A stretch of 64,000 bases of DNA from NCBI GenBank assembly GCA_964578175.1, contig CAZOBH010000001.1:33522-97521 (forward strand), written 5' to 3'. The stretch comes from RUG11788 sp964578175 (GTDB lineage Bacteria; Bacillota_I; Bacilli_A; RF39; UBA660). The notes under the pieces are model-generated. The model saw only the letters and a program-made list of their open reading frames with translations, was not told the origin of the DNA and ran no database searches. This document shows positions 8,084-17,972 of this stretch, piece by piece. Position 1 is the first letter of the stretch; every line of letters starts with the position of its first letter. Position numbers and translations under genes: made by a program.

Positions 8084-11000
8084 TCAAGTTTCATCTTTAT
8101 ACTTAATTTTATTTAATAACAAAAGTAAATAATATATCGGATGTTTCTCTAATTTAATAGTATCAAGAACTAAAATTAAACAATTTGAAGTAAATTGAAA
8201 TCTAAACATTCTTGTAATTTTACATGCTTCAACAAAGAACTCTTCAACATCAATTCTCTTAGACATTTCTGGACTAAAAGTACATGTAATAGAATTTTTA
8301 GTTTCTTTCAATTCTATAATTTCTAATTTCTTAGCAAGTTTTTCTAACCACTCTTCATGCATATAAATAATCATGTCTTCATCTAATTTACCAAATCTAT
8401 CTTCTAACTCAGTTTTTATATCAATTAACTTTGTATAAGAGTCAATTTCACTAATTTTCTTATGAATTTCTATTTTAAGATCTTCATTATCAACAAATTC
8501 ATCTTTTATATGAGTAGATACATTAATCAATTGTTTATTATCTGTCTTTTCCTCTGTATCATCTTCTACTATTTCGCCTTTAATTCTTTTTATTTCGTCA
8601 TTTAATATTTTAAGGTACATATCTATACCTACAGTATCTATAAATCCAGCTTGTTCACTACCTAAAATGTCTCCTGCACCTCTTATAGATAAATCTCTTG
8701 ATGCAATTCTAAATCCACTACCTAATTCAGTAAATTCTTTTATTGCATTAAGTCTTTTAACTGCCGCACTATTTAACTCTTTATGACTATCATACATAAG
8801 ATATGCGTAAGCTATTTTATTACTTCTACCAACTCTACCTCTAATTTGATATAGTTGTGATAATCCAAACCTATCTGCATCTAAAATAATTAAAGTATTA
8901 ACATTAGGTATATCTATACCAGTTTCAATAATTGTTGTACAAATTAAAATATCATATTCATGATTAATAAATTTTTCCATTCTATTTTCTAATTGATCTT
9001 TTTCTAATCTTCCATGCGCTGTAATTATTTTAGACTCTGGAACCATTTTTTTAATTTGATATTCTAATTCTTCAAGTTTATTTATATCATTTAATAAAAT
9101 AAATATTTGTCCGTCTCTTGCTAATTCTTTATAAATAGCATCTTTTATTAAAGTTTTGTTTTCTCTAATTACATATGTTTGTACCGGATATCTATCAACC
9201 GGAGGAGTCTCAATTAATGATAAAGATCTAATACCAATTAAAGACATTTGTAAAGTTCTTGGAATTGGAGTTGCAGTTAATGTTAATACATCTACATTTT
9301 CTTTATATTTTTTTAACTTCTCTTTATGAGATACTCCAAATCTTTGTTCTTCATCTATTACTAACAAACCTAAATCTTTAGGTAAGATATCATTGCTTAA
9401 AATTCTATGAGTTCCAAATAAAATATCAATTTTACCATTTGATAAATCGTCTAATATTTCTTTTACTTTAGATCTGCTTGTAAACCTATTTAAAACAGCT
9501 ATTTTTACAGGGAAGTTTTTAAATCTATCAATAGCATTATTATATTGTTGAATAGATAAGATTGTCGTTGGGCATAAATATAAAACTTGTTTACCACTAT
9601 CAACTGCTTTAAACATAGCTCTAAATGCAACTTCTGTTTTACCAAAACCAACATCACCACATAAAAGTCTATCCATTGGTTTACTAGATTCCATATCTCT
9701 TTTAATTTGAGAAATGGCAAGTAATTGATCGTTAGTGGGCTCATATGAAAACTGATTTTCAAACATTATTTGTAGTTCATCGTCTTGATTAAATGCAAAT
9801 CCACTTTTCATTTCTCTTTCAGCATATATTTTTATTAAATCACTAGCTATATCTTTTACTTTATTTCTAACTTTTATCTTTGTTTTTGTCCACTCACTAC
9901 TACCCAATTTATTAACTTTAGGAACTATTCCCTCTTTACCAGAATACTTACTTATTAAATTAATTTTTTCGACCGGAATATATAACTTATCATTTCCTTG
10001 ATAAGATATTTCTAAATAGTCTTTTAATATATTATTTTGTTTTAATGTTTTAATTCCGTTATAAATTCCAATACCATTTATGTTATGTACTACATAATCA
10101 CCAATTTCTAAATTATTTATATTTTTAATCTTTGTAGAATATTTAAAACTTGTTTTATACTTTTCATTTCTAGTAATTTTATTAAATAATTCCCCACTAG
10201 TTAATACGACTAGATTGTTAAATATAAAACCTTCATTTATATTTTTTTCTATTATATTTATTTTATTTTCATAAATATTACTTTCATTGGTAATTAAAAA
10301 ATCCTCTTTTATATAATTAGTAAATGAATTAATTTGATATTTATTTAAACAAATGACTATAGTTTTATTTTTGTTTAACATATCTGTTAAAAAGTTATTA
10401 ATTGCTTCTATATTTTCATTAAATTTATTAATAGTTTTAACATTGAGATTAAAAATTTTATCAACAGGAACTGTGGAAATAATATTTGATAAAGTAGAAT
10501 AAAAAATATAATCTTTATAAATTATTTCATCAAAATCAAACATATAATTGTGTTTATATTCTTTATCAATATCACTTTTATATTCAATTATTTGGTTTCT
10601 TAAAAGATCAACATTTTTTAAAATATCATCATAATTTCTAAAAACAAATAAAGGATTATCTAGATAATTAGAAATGTTTTCAATATTATTTGATAGTAAA
10701 GGTAGATTTTTTTGTTCAAATGTTAAATCATCATTTTTATCTATTAAAAATTCAGTATACGGATAAATACTAATACTATCTACTTCTTTTATAGTTTTTT
10801 GACTTTCTTCGTCAAAATATCTAATTGAATCAATTTGATCACCAAAATATTCAATTCTAACAGGATGATCAAATCCTAAAGGAAATACATCTATAACAAA
10901 ACCTCTTACACCAATTTCTCCTGTTTTATAAACTATACTTTCTTTTACATATCCTAATTCTAAAAGATTAAATATTAATTCATCTCTTGAATATTCCATA

Positions 11001-11395
11001 TCTTTTTTTAGATTAATAATTTTATTCTTATATAATTCCTTAGAAGGTAGAAATCTTAATAATCCATTTAAATGAGTAATAACAATATTGGTTTGTTTAT
11101 TATTTAATAATTCATTAATTGTATCAAGCCTAGTAATTTTTAAATCAGGACTTATAGCAATTGATTCAGATGTTAAAAAATCATCCATTGGGAATAAATA
11201 AGAATTATTGTTTAGTTTATTCAATTTTGAATATAAATTGTTAGCTTCATATAAAGTAGATGTTACTATAATAATACTTCTGTTATTTTCTTTATAATAA
11301 CTAGAAATATACCAACAAAAAAATTCATCTGTAACTCCAGTTAAACAGATGTTATTTTCTTTTTTTATTTCTATATACTCATTTAATGTTTTCAT
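8084..11395 (-). CDS. mfd: transcription-repair coupling factor Mfd
   Basis: Mfd is an ATP-dependent translocase that removes RNA polymerase stalled at lesions and recruits UvrA. At 1103 aa it is near the usual 1150-1180. It has a UvrB-like N-terminal module, an RNA-polymerase-interacting domain around IGDYVVHNINGIGIYNG, Walker A GDVGFGKTEVA, DEEQRFG (motif II), TATPIPRTLQMS (motif III), a helicase domain with ETGIDIPNVNTLI and QIRGRVGRS, and a C-terminal D7-like region. The AGGTGATTAG-ATG start lies 8 nt after pth. The gene order pth-mfd is the Bacilli arrangement. Confidence 0.97.
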   Translation of the reverse strand: MKTLNEYIEIKKENNICLTGVTDEFFCWYISSYYKENNRSIIIVTSTLYEANNLYSKLNKLNNNSYLFPMDDFLTSESIAISPDLKITRLDTINELLNNKQTNIVITHLNGLLRFLPSKELYKNKIINLKKDMEYSRDELIFNLLELGYVKESIVYKTGEIGVRGFVIDVFPLGFDHPVRIEYFGDQIDSIRYFDEESQKTIKEVDSISIYPYTEFLIDKNDDLTFEQKNLPLLSNNIENISNYLDNPLFVFRNYDDILKNVDLLRNQIIEYKSDIDKEYKHNYMFDFDEIIYKDYIFYSTLSNIISTVPVDKIFNLNVKTINKFNENIEAINNFLTDMLNKNKTIVICLNKYQINSFTNYIKEDFLITNESNIYENKINIIEKNINEGFIFNNLVVLTSGELFNKITRNEKYKTSFKYSTKIKNINNLEIGDYVVHNINGIGIYNGIKTLKQNNILKDYLEISYQGNDKLYIPVEKINLISKYSGKEGIVPKVNKLGSSEWTKTKIKVRNKVKDIASDLIKIYAEREMKSGFAFNQDDELQIMFENQFSYEPTNDQLLAISQIKRDMESSKPMDRLLCGDVGFGKTEVAFRAMFKAVDSGKQVLYLCPTTILSIQQYNNAIDRFKNFPVKIAVLNRFTSRSKVKEILDDLSNGKIDILFGTHRILSNDILPKDLGLLVIDEEQRFGVSHKEKLKKYKENVDVLTLTATPIPRTLQMSLIGIRSLSLIETPPVDRYPVQTYVIRENKTLIKDAIYKELARDGQIFILLNDINKLEELEYQIKKMVPESKIITAHGRLEKDQLENRMEKFINHEYDILICTTIIETGIDIPNVNTLIILDADRFGLSQLYQIRGRVGRSNKIAYAYLMYDSHKELNSAAVKRLNAIKEFTELGSGFRIASRDLSIRGAGDILGSEQAGFIDTVGIDMYLKILNDEIKRIKGEIVEDDTEEKTDNKQLINVSTHIKDEFVDNEDLKIEIHKKISEIDSYTKLIDIKTELEDRFGKLDEDMIIYMHEEWLEKLAKKLEIIELKETKNSITCTFSPEMSKRIDVEEFFVEACKITRMFRFQFTSNCLILVLDTIKLEKHPIYYLLLLLNKIKYKDET

Positions 11396-11403
11396 CTAAT
11401 CAC

Positions 11404-11964
11404 CTACTTATGATTATATTTAGACATCAACCTTTCAAAATCTAAAACTATAAAGTCATCTAATACTTCATTAATTACTGGCATCATTTCTTCAATAGAT
11501 TCCTTAGTACTTTTATCGATTTTTCCAATAACATAATCTTTAGTATCTATATTTGAATTTTTAGAAATACCTATTTTTAATCTTTTAAAATCAGAAGTAT
11601 TCAAATGATTTTCTATATTTTTTAATCCATTATGTCCACCACTTGATCCTTTCATTTTTAATCTAAAATTGCCAATAGGTAAATCCATATCATCACTAAT
11701 TATAAGAATATCATCAATAGCAATTTTAAAATAATCAATACATGCTCTTACCGATTCTCCTGATAAATTCATATATGTTTGAGGTTTAAGTAATATAACT
11801 TTTTCATTATTATAAACAAAATCAGTATATAATCCATTAAATTTTGAATTAGTAATTTCTAACCCTTTTGACTTTGCATAATTATCAATAAACATAAATC
11901 CCATATTATGTCTTGTATTTTCATATTCTTTTCCTGGATTTCCTAAACCAACTATTAATTTCAT
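11404..11964 (-). CDS. pth: peptidyl-tRNA hydrolase
   Basis: Cleaves peptidyl-tRNA that drops off the ribosome. Active-site motifs are GLGNPGKEYENTRHN (Asn and catalytic His near residues 9-20), LLKPQTYMNLSGESV, SDDMDLPIG with the catalytic Asp, and GSSGGHNGLKNI. At 186 aa it has full length. It is tightly packed between rsmI (4-nt gap) and mfd, and probably co-transcribed with them. Confidence 0.97.
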   Translation of the reverse strand: MKLIVGLGNPGKEYENTRHNMGFMFIDNYAKSKGLEITNSKFNGLYTDFVYNNEKVILLKPQTYMNLSGESVRACIDYFKIAIDDILIISDDMDLPIGNFRLKMKGSSGGHNGLKNIENHLNTSDFKRLKIGISKNSNIDTKDYVIGKIDKSTKESIEEMMPVINEVLDDFIVLDFERLMSKYNHK

Positions 11965-11968
11965 ATAA

Positions 11969-12811
11969 TCACTTCCTATGATATTCTTTATATATTTCAG
12001 ATTTAGTAGTATTCCTGTCTTTTGCTACCATTTTCATAGCTTCTTTTAAATCTTTACCATCTTCTAAATAAAGATTTATATGGTCTTCTATTGAAATATT
12101 ACTAAAATCTATTTCCTGTTTATTTCCTTCAACAACTACAACAAACTCTCCCTTAATTTCAAAACAATTTAGTTCTTTAATTACTTCATCAACTGTTCCT
12201 CTATATATTTCTTCATGTAGTTTTGTTAATTCTCTAGAAACAGATATATTTCTATTTCCTAAAACAAGTTTTATTGAATCTAACATATCTATAATTCTAT
12301 GAGGAGCTTCATAAAAGATAATTGTAAATTGAATTTGTTTTAATAATTCTAATTCTTTTTCTCTTTTACTTTTCTTTGCATTTAAAAATCCATAAAACAT
12401 AAAGTGTGAAGTTGAAAGTCCAGACGCAATTAACGCTGGAACAAATGCATTTGCACCAGGTAACGGTATTACATTATAACCTTTTTTTATTGCTTCTTCA
12501 ACTATTTTATAACCTGGATCACTTATAATTGGTGTCCCTCTATCAGTAACTATCCCAATATTTTTACCTTCATCTAATAATTCTATAGCTAATATTTTAG
12601 TATTTTCTTCATTATGATCGTTAGAACTTATTAATTTCTTTTTAATATCTAATTTACTCATTAAAGATCCAGTTATCCTGGTATCTTCACAAAAAATGAC
12701 ATCAACGAAATTAAGTGTATCTACACTTCTTTTAGTAATATCATCTAAATTTCCAATAGGAGTTGGTATTAAATAAACTGATGGTGAATTGTCATAACTC
12801 TTTTGGCTCAT
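11969..12811 (-). CDS. rsmI: 16S rRNA (cytidine-1402-2'-O)-methyltransferase RsmI
   Basis: SAM-dependent tetrapyrrole-methylase-fold enzyme that 2'-O-methylates C1402 in the 30S decoding site. Motifs: YLIPTPIGNLDDIT at the N-terminus, FCEDTR, VTDRGTPIISDPG, PLPGANAFVPALIASGL, and FYEAPHRI near residue 170. The 280-aa length is typical. An AGGAGGTAATT-ATG start lies 2 nt after the methyltransferase gene upstream, consistent with an operon. Confidence 0.95.
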   Translation of the reverse strand: MSQKSYDNSPSVYLIPTPIGNLDDITKRSVDTLNFVDVIFCEDTRITGSLMSKLDIKKKLISSNDHNEENTKILAIELLDEGKNIGIVTDRGTPIISDPGYKIVEEAIKKGYNVIPLPGANAFVPALIASGLSTSHFMFYGFLNAKKSKREKELELLKQIQFTIIFYEAPHRIIDMLDSIKLVLGNRNISVSRELTKLHEEIYRGTVDEVIKELNCFEIKGEFVVVVEGNKQEIDFSNISIEDHINLYLEDGKDLKEAMKMVAKDRNTTKSEIYKEYHRK

Positions 12812-12813
12812 AA

Positions 12814-13536
12814 TTACCTCCTAAAAATATCTTTAATATGTGGTAAATAGTTACCTTCTTCATCATGAATATATAATGGTTTTTCAATTATTAGACCATC
12901 TGATCCATTCTTAATTCCTTCAATTAAAAACAAATTAGATCCTGAATTTTCTCTAGGATAAATAAATTGTACTCTTTTGGGATTAATATTATTTTTCTTC
13001 ATTTCTTCTAATACTTCTACAAATCTTTCTGTTCTATGTACTAATGCTAATTTGCCTTTATTATTTAAATATTTTTTCCCTATTTCTATCACTTCATTTA
13101 GTTTAATTTCTTTTTCATGTCTCGCAATAACTTTATGAATATCATCATTTAATCTAGAATCATCTTTTAGTTTAAAGTATGGGGGGTTACATATTATAAT
13201 ATCAAAAAAATTAGGTTCAAAATATTTACCTAAATTTTTCATATTATCATTAATCAATGTAATTTTATTATCTAATTTGTTAAAACTTACAGATTCTTTA
13301 GCTAATTCATAACATTCTGTTTGTATTTCAATCCCGTATATTTTAGCATCAGTTAATGTTGTTAATATCATTGGAATAGGTGCATTTCCAGTACCGAGAT
13401 CCAATATATTTTTTGTATTTTTATTAATCTTAATAAAATTTGGTAATAAAACAGATTCCAACGAAAAATTAAACCAACTAGTATCTTGATATATTTTAAA
13501 ATCATTATATCCTAATAAATCATTTAGAACTTTCAT
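12814..13536 (-). CDS. yabB: tRNA1(Val) A37-N6-methyltransferase-like (YabB/TrmN6)
   Basis: SAM-dependent N6-adenine methyltransferase. The SAM loop LDLGTGNAPIPMIL (about residues 46-59) and catalytic ICNPPYFK (NPPY, about 115-122) identify the YabB/TrmN6 group, which modifies A37 of tRNA-Val. The start DLLGYNDFKIYQ is typical of this group. It overlaps the end of ricT by 17 nt and has a GAGGAG Shine-Dalgarno. The order ricT-yabB-rsmI is conserved in Bacilli. The substrate is inferred from family and synteny. Confidence 0.88.
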   Translation of the reverse strand: MKVLNDLLGYNDFKIYQDTSWFNFSLESVLLPNFIKINKNTKNILDLGTGNAPIPMILTTLTDAKIYGIEIQTECYELAKESVSFNKLDNKITLINDNMKNLGKYFEPNFFDIIICNPPYFKLKDDSRLNDDIHKVIARHEKEIKLNEVIEIGKKYLNNKGKLALVHRTERFVEVLEEMKKNNINPKRVQFIYPRENSGSNLFLIEGIKNGSDGLIIEKPLYIHDEEGNYLPHIKDIFRR

Positions 13537-14314
13537 CTAGTGAGATCTCCTCTAAAGTTTTATTTTCATTTTCAATTGTATATGTTCTATTAAATAAATT
13601 ATGACTGATTACCTTTCCCTTTTTACCATTATATTTAACATAACTACCAATTGCTGGAAAATCTTTTTTCATTTCTATATATTGTTCATCTTCGTAATTA
13701 AAACAACATAATAATCTTCCACATACACCATTTATTTTAGTAGGATTTAGTGCTATATATTGATTTTTAGCCATATTAATAGACACACTATTAAAGTCAT
13801 TTAGGAAAGTGCTACAACATAAAAATCTTCCACATGGACCAATACCACCAATTTCTTTTGCTTTGTCTCTAATTCCGATTTGTCTCAATTCAATTCTAGT
13901 TTTATAAATAGCAGCTAATTTTTTAGCCAATTCTCTAAAATCTATTCTTTCATCTGCTAAAAACTTTATTATTAGTTCTTTTCTATCAAAAGTGAAGTCT
14001 GCAGAAATAAAATTCATGTCTAAATCTATTTCATTAGCAATTTCAATTGCTTTTTTTAATGCATTATCACTATCTTTTATATTTTTTTCATTTTGCTTAA
14101 TATCTTTTTCATTTGCAATTCTAATAATCTTTTTTAAAGGTAGAACTAACTCAGAATCAGATACTTCTTTTTTACCTTCCTTTACTAATCCATATTGCAT
14201 ACCTTTTTCAGTTTCAACTATTACTTCATCACCTTTTTTAACATCTAAATCAGTAGGATCAAAAAAGTATAATCTATTGGAATTAATAAATTTAATTGGT
14301 ACTACTTCATGCAT
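13520..14314 (-). CDS. ricT: PSP1-domain regulator RicT (YaaT)
   Basis: Subunit of the Fe-S-containing Y-complex (RicA/F/T), which in B. subtilis promotes RNase Y-dependent RNA processing and supports competence, biofilm and sporulation. The PSP1 domain is clear. The conserved cysteines GIGPCGRFLCCS and GVCGRLLCCF (about residues 158-195) are the proposed Fe-S ligands. The start is the ATG of MHEVVPIKF (264 aa), which has a GGAGAG Shine-Dalgarno. The ATG 15 nt upstream has none. Confidence 0.92.
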   Translation of the reverse strand: MHEVVPIKFINSNRLYFFDPTDLDVKKGDEVIVETEKGMQYGLVKEGKKEVSDSELVLPLKKIIRIANEKDIKQNEKNIKDSDNALKKAIEIANEIDLDMNFISADFTFDRKELIIKFLADERIDFRELAKKLAAIYKTRIELRQIGIRDKAKEIGGIGPCGRFLCCSTFLNDFNSVSINMAKNQYIALNPTKINGVCGRLLCCFNYEDEQYIEMKKDFPAIGSYVKYNGKKGKVISHNLFNRTYTIENENKTLEEISLDESSK

Positions 14315-14318
14315 AAAA

Positions 14319-15164
14319 TCACTCTCCATACATATAAAATACTATTTCATCTATAAAAGTCTTAGGACTAATATTTAATTTTAAATACTCTTTATATTTA
14401 TTTATAGCATCTATTTTTTTACTTAACAAAATCTCATTTTTATCATAATTCAAATTTGGTATTTCTTTAAAATATCTATATTTATTACTTATATTTCTAT
14501 TAATATATATTAAATCAAAATATATCATTTGTATTTCTTCGAATATGTTGTATATGTCATCTCTACTTAAATCATGTTCTTTTATATATTCGTAAATATA
14601 ATATAATGATCGTTTTTTATATTTTTCTATAAGATTAATTATTTTTACAGAATGTGATTCTTCATCTAATTCTAAAAACACATTTCTTTTTAAACTTATA
14701 GTTATACATCTTGATTTAATAGTTTCTATAACTGAATACTTATTCTTGGTTAATAAAATGCCATACACATCATTACTAGGTTCTTCAAGAAATTTAAGCA
14801 GTTTGTTTGCTGAAGATGAATTTAATTTTTCTGCCTCTTCAATAAAATAAATCTTACAATAACTTTCAAATGATTCTTTTGAAAAATCTTCTTTTAAATC
14901 TTCTATTTGATTTGTCTTAATAAAACCAGAATCAGTTCTTACAATTTTAATATTAGGGCAATTACCTTTTTCTATTAAAGTTATTTCATCTTTATTAATG
15001 CTGTTGTTTTTTGTAATTATCGCTTTAGAAAGATCAATTTCTAGTTTCTGTATATCAATTGAGTCATCTATTTCAAACATATATGCATGACTAAGAGAAT
15101 CATTTTCAATTGATTTTATAATTGTATGATAAAATTCTTCATATTCTCTATAATCATCCAACAT
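14319..15164 (-). CDS. holB: DNA polymerase III subunit delta'
   Basis: Clamp-loader delta' subunit (AAA+ fold without ATPase activity). The SHAYMFE, IYFIEEAEKLNSSSANKLLKFLEEP and SRCITI motifs match the family. Walker A is absent, as expected for delta'. It lies between recR and ricT, as in Bacilli, but the usual tmk and yaaQ/darA genes between recR and holB are missing. A TAAGGAG Shine-Dalgarno overlaps the recR end. Confidence 0.9.
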   Translation of the reverse strand: MLDDYREYEEFYHTIIKSIENDSLSHAYMFEIDDSIDIQKLEIDLSKAIITKNNSINKDEITLIEKGNCPNIKIVRTDSGFIKTNQIEDLKEDFSKESFESYCKIYFIEEAEKLNSSSANKLLKFLEEPSNDVYGILLTKNKYSVIETIKSRCITISLKRNVFLELDEESHSVKIINLIEKYKKRSLYYIYEYIKEHDLSRDDIYNIFEEIQMIYFDLIYINRNISNKYRYFKEIPNLNYDKNEILLSKKIDAINKYKEYLKLNISPKTFIDEIVFYMYGE

Positions 15165-15173
15165 ATATACTCC

Positions 15174-15770
15174 TTACTTAATTTCTTTTCTATCGGCTAA
15201 TGCTCTTTCAAGTGTTATGGAATCAATATATTCTATATCAGCTCCTATTGGTATTCCACTTGCTAATCTTGATATTTTTATATCCATATCTTCTAATACT
15301 TTCTTTATATATAGACTTGTTGTTTCTCCTTCCACAGTAGGTTTTACAGCTATTATTATTTCTTTAAATTTATTATCATTAATTCTTTTTAATAATTTAT
15401 CTATACCCACATCTTCTGGATTTATTCCGTTTAAAGGATCTATTAAATTTTCTAAAACATGATAATAACCATGATAACTTCCTAATTTTTCAAATAAGAA
15501 AATATTCTTACAATCATCTATAATACATAATTCATCCTGATTTCTCGTTTTGTCTGAACATATAGAACAAATTTCATCTTCTGTTATATTAGAACAAATA
15601 GGACATTTTTTTATTTTCTTTTTAACATTTTCGATACTATCTTTAAAAAATTCTGCTTTATCATCGTCTAAAGACATAACATAAAATGCCAATCTTTCAG
15701 CTGTTTTTTCACCAATCCCAGGGAGAAACTTAAAACTTTCTATTAATTCTTTTAGACTATTTGGATACAT
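15174..15770 (-). CDS. recR: recombination mediator RecR
   Basis: RecR works with RecF and RecO to load RecA on gapped DNA. Seen are the helix-hairpin-helix LPGIGEKTAERLAFY (about residues 16-30), a C4 zinc finger (CPIC and CSIC), and a Toprim domain with CIIDDCKNIFLFE and VKPTVEGETTSLYI. The 198 aa match the family exactly. Its ATG overlaps the ybaB stop (TAATG), consistent with translational coupling in the dnaX-ybaB-recR operon. Confidence 0.97.
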   Translation of the reverse strand: MYPNSLKELIESFKFLPGIGEKTAERLAFYVMSLDDDKAEFFKDSIENVKKKIKKCPICSNITEDEICSICSDKTRNQDELCIIDDCKNIFLFEKLGSYHGYYHVLENLIDPLNGINPEDVGIDKLLKRINDNKFKEIIIAVKPTVEGETTSLYIKKVLEDMDIKISRLASGIPIGADIEYIDSITLERALADRKEIK

Positions 15771-16069
15771 TAAAACAACCCTGGTATACCATTAGTATAT
15801 TTTCCCATTTTCTTCTCAGTTTCTTGATCTACTTTTTTCATTGCATTATTAACAGCTATTATAATCATATCTTCTAATGCATCAATATCATCAGCATCTA
15901 GAGTCCCTTCATTTTCAATTTTAATTTCTGTAAGTTCCTTTTTTCCATTAATTTTAACCTTAACTAAAGAACTTTCACCTTCAAATATAGTATTATTAAT
16001 TTTATCTTGTTCCTTTAACATTTCTTTTTGTAAATTTTGTACTTGTTTCATTAATGCATTTGGATTCAT
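15770..16069 (-). CDS. ybaB: YbaB/EbfC nucleoid-associated protein
   Basis: Small DNA-binding protein of the YbaB/EbfC family, encoded between dnaX and recR in most bacteria. Family features: MNPNALMKQVQNLQKEM at the start, VKINGKKELTEIKI and DIDALEDMIIIAVNNAM. The start is ambiguous. A GTG and an ATG upstream sit 0-2 nt from the GAGGAG Shine-Dalgarno, so the ATG of MNPNALM, with 8 nt spacing, is preferred (99 aa). Another ATG lies 6 nt upstream. Confidence 0.93.
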   Translation of the reverse strand: MNPNALMKQVQNLQKEMLKEQDKINNTIFEGESSLVKVKINGKKELTEIKIENEGTLDADDIDALEDMIIIAVNNAMKKVDQETEKKMGKYTNGIPGLF

Positions 16070-16074
16070 AATCA

Positions 16075-17706
16075 TCACTCCTCTATTTCTATAATTGATT
16101 TATCAAACATTTCGTTTGCTTTTTTTATTATATCACTTTCTTCATTTGTAATATCATTTTGTATATTATCTTCTTTTTTTGGTTCTTCTATATACTTATA
16201 TTCAACTTTATTTTTCAAATTTTTAATATATTCATTTTTTTCAAGAATCCATTCATCATCAGTAATAAATATTAATTTTTTATTTATATCTAATAATTTG
16301 CTTATTGCCTCTTCATATTTTTCAATATTACTATTTCCTTTGTCACAAAATGATCGATACTTGTAAGTTAAAATCATATTATTTTTACCAGAAGCAACAG
16401 GTTTAGCATCAACTAATGTAGATATAAATGATCCATAACTTTTATCTAAACAATAATCAACTAAATTTTTCCATTTATCTTTAATATCACTTAATTCTTG
16501 TTTACTAGCGTCAACAAAAGTGTTGTTAATTCTTATTTTCTTAATTTCATCAACATTATTTATTATTTTATTTTTATCTTCTTCGATTTTATCTATAATA
16601 TTATCATTTTTTGATTCAAAAGATACATCTTCATTTTTTTTATCAAAATTTGTTGGTACAAAATCGTTTGTGTTAGATAATGAAACATCAGAATCTTGTT
16701 TATTATTACCAATACTTAAAACAGTATTTATAAACACAACTTTATCTAACGTAGTTTTTTTCATATCACTTAAGCATTCAATTAAAGCATTACCAATCAA
16801 ACATTTGTTTGTTGTTGATTTTTTAATATTATCATTAATTAAATATTCCAATAAAGCTTTACAAATTTTCTTTAGATCTTTACCACTTTCACTATATTTT
16901 TCAATAGATTCTATAGCTTCATTTATATTAGAATTTAATATATTATCATATAATATTTCTATTTCTTTATTAGAAACATTACCATTTATTATATTAATAT
17001 CTTCAGATGTAATTTTATCTTCGCAGTAGGAATTAGCAAGTTCTAGCATACCTATTGCGTCTCTCAAACCACCATCAGAATCATTACATATCTCTTGAAT
17101 TGCATCATCATCAATTTTAATTTTTTCTTTAGTAGCTATTTCTTTAATTCTTAAAATCATGTCTTTATTATTTATTTTTTTAAATTCCATTGTATGACAT
17201 CTTGAAATAATTGTTATAGGAACTTTTTCAATATTTGTAGTAGCTAAAATAAATATTACATGTTCTGGTGGTTCTTCTAAAGTTTTTAATAATGCGTTAA
17301 ATGCAGAGTTTGATAGCATATGAACTTCATCTATTATATATACTTTATATTTTAAAAACGATGGAGATACCATAGCGTTATTTTTTAATTCTCTAATTTC
17401 ATCTACTCCATTATTGGAAGCAGCATCCATTTCAATTATATCTACACAATTCTCGTCAGCAGAATTTATGCAATTTTCACATTTTTCGCAACACTTACCA
17501 TCTTTATAATTATCACAGTTAATCAACCTAGCAAAGATTTTAGCTGTGCTTGTTTTTCCACTACCTCTTGGTCCAGAGAATAAATAAGCATGAGAAAAAG
17601 AATTGTTTTTTAAAGAATTATTTAATATTTTTACAATCACATCTTGTCCATATATTTCATTAAAATTCTTTGGTCTATATTTTCTATATAATGATCTGTA
17701 ATTCAT
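16075..17706 (-). CDS. dnaX: DNA polymerase III subunits gamma/tau
   Basis: ATPase of the clamp loader. Walker A is GPRGSGKT (about residues 45-52). A zinc module with CDNYKDGKCCEKCENC follows at 64-79, then Walker B IIDEVHML, sensor ATTNIEKVP and the Arg finger SRC. A charged linker and a C-terminal domain complete a 543-aa protein, typical of Bacilli tau. No obvious slippery A-run for gamma production was recognised. It ends in TGA within GGAGTGATG of ybaB. It is the last gene before the parS/Noc-site region. Confidence 0.96.
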   Translation of the reverse strand: MNYRSLYRKYRPKNFNEIYGQDVIVKILNNSLKNNSFSHAYLFSGPRGSGKTSTAKIFARLINCDNYKDGKCCEKCENCINSADENCVDIIEMDAASNNGVDEIRELKNNAMVSPSFLKYKVYIIDEVHMLSNSAFNALLKTLEEPPEHVIFILATTNIEKVPITIISRCHTMEFKKINNKDMILRIKEIATKEKIKIDDDAIQEICNDSDGGLRDAIGMLELANSYCEDKITSEDINIINGNVSNKEIEILYDNILNSNINEAIESIEKYSESGKDLKKICKALLEYLINDNIKKSTTNKCLIGNALIECLSDMKKTTLDKVVFINTVLSIGNNKQDSDVSLSNTNDFVPTNFDKKNEDVSFESKNDNIIDKIEEDKNKIINNVDEIKKIRINNTFVDASKQELSDIKDKWKNLVDYCLDKSYGSFISTLVDAKPVASGKNNMILTYKYRSFCDKGNSNIEKYEEAISKLLDINKKLIFITDDEWILEKNEYIKNLKNKVEYKYIEEPKKEDNIQNDITNEESDIIKKANEMFDKSIIEIEE

Positions 17707-17773
17707 AGCATTTTCCTTTCACAATCTTATTATATCATTTATTTTAAGTGATATAAACACATTTTAAAATCAA

Positions 17774-17789
17774 TGTTTCACGTGAAACA
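17774..17789. promoter_or_regulatory. parS site 1
   Basis: Perfect 16-bp palindrome TGTTTCACGTGAAACA, the bacterial parS consensus bound by ParB/Spo0J. The palindrome extends one more base pair on each side. Confidence 0.95.
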
Positions 17790-17804
17790 TCGATGTATTT
17801 CTAC

Positions 17805-17818
17805 TTTTCTTGGGAAAT
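17805..17818. promoter_or_regulatory. degenerate Noc-binding-site-like half palindrome
   Basis: TTTTCTTGGGAAAT has a perfect right half (GGGAAAT) and three mismatches in the left half of the NBS consensus. It may be a weak or decayed site. Confidence 0.45.
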
Positions 17819-17843
17819 ATTTTTTTGCTTTTTTATTCATTTT

Positions 17844-17857
17844 ATTTCCCAGGAAAT
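17844..17857. promoter_or_regulatory. Noc binding site, one mismatch
   Basis: ATTTCCCAGGAAAT differs from the B. subtilis NBS consensus ATTTCCCGGGAAAT at one central base. Confidence 0.75.
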
Positions 17858-17873
17858 ATTTTTTTATTAAATT

Positions 17874-17887
17874 ATTTCCCGGGAAAT
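17874..17887. promoter_or_regulatory. Noc binding site, perfect
   Basis: Exact ATTTCCCGGGAAAT palindrome, which extends to TATTTCCCGGGAAATA. It lies 30 bp from the preceding site. Confidence 0.85.
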
Positions 17888-17933
17888 ATTTTTGTTGTTT
17901 TTAATTATCATAATTTTTATTTTTTTATTATTA

Positions 17934-17949
17934 TGTTTCACGTGAAACA
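17934..17949. promoter_or_regulatory. parS site 2
   Basis: Perfect TGTTTCACGTGAAACA, lying between the two perfect Noc sites. Confidence 0.95.
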
Positions 17950-17972
17950 TTATTTGTTTTATCATTCAAATT

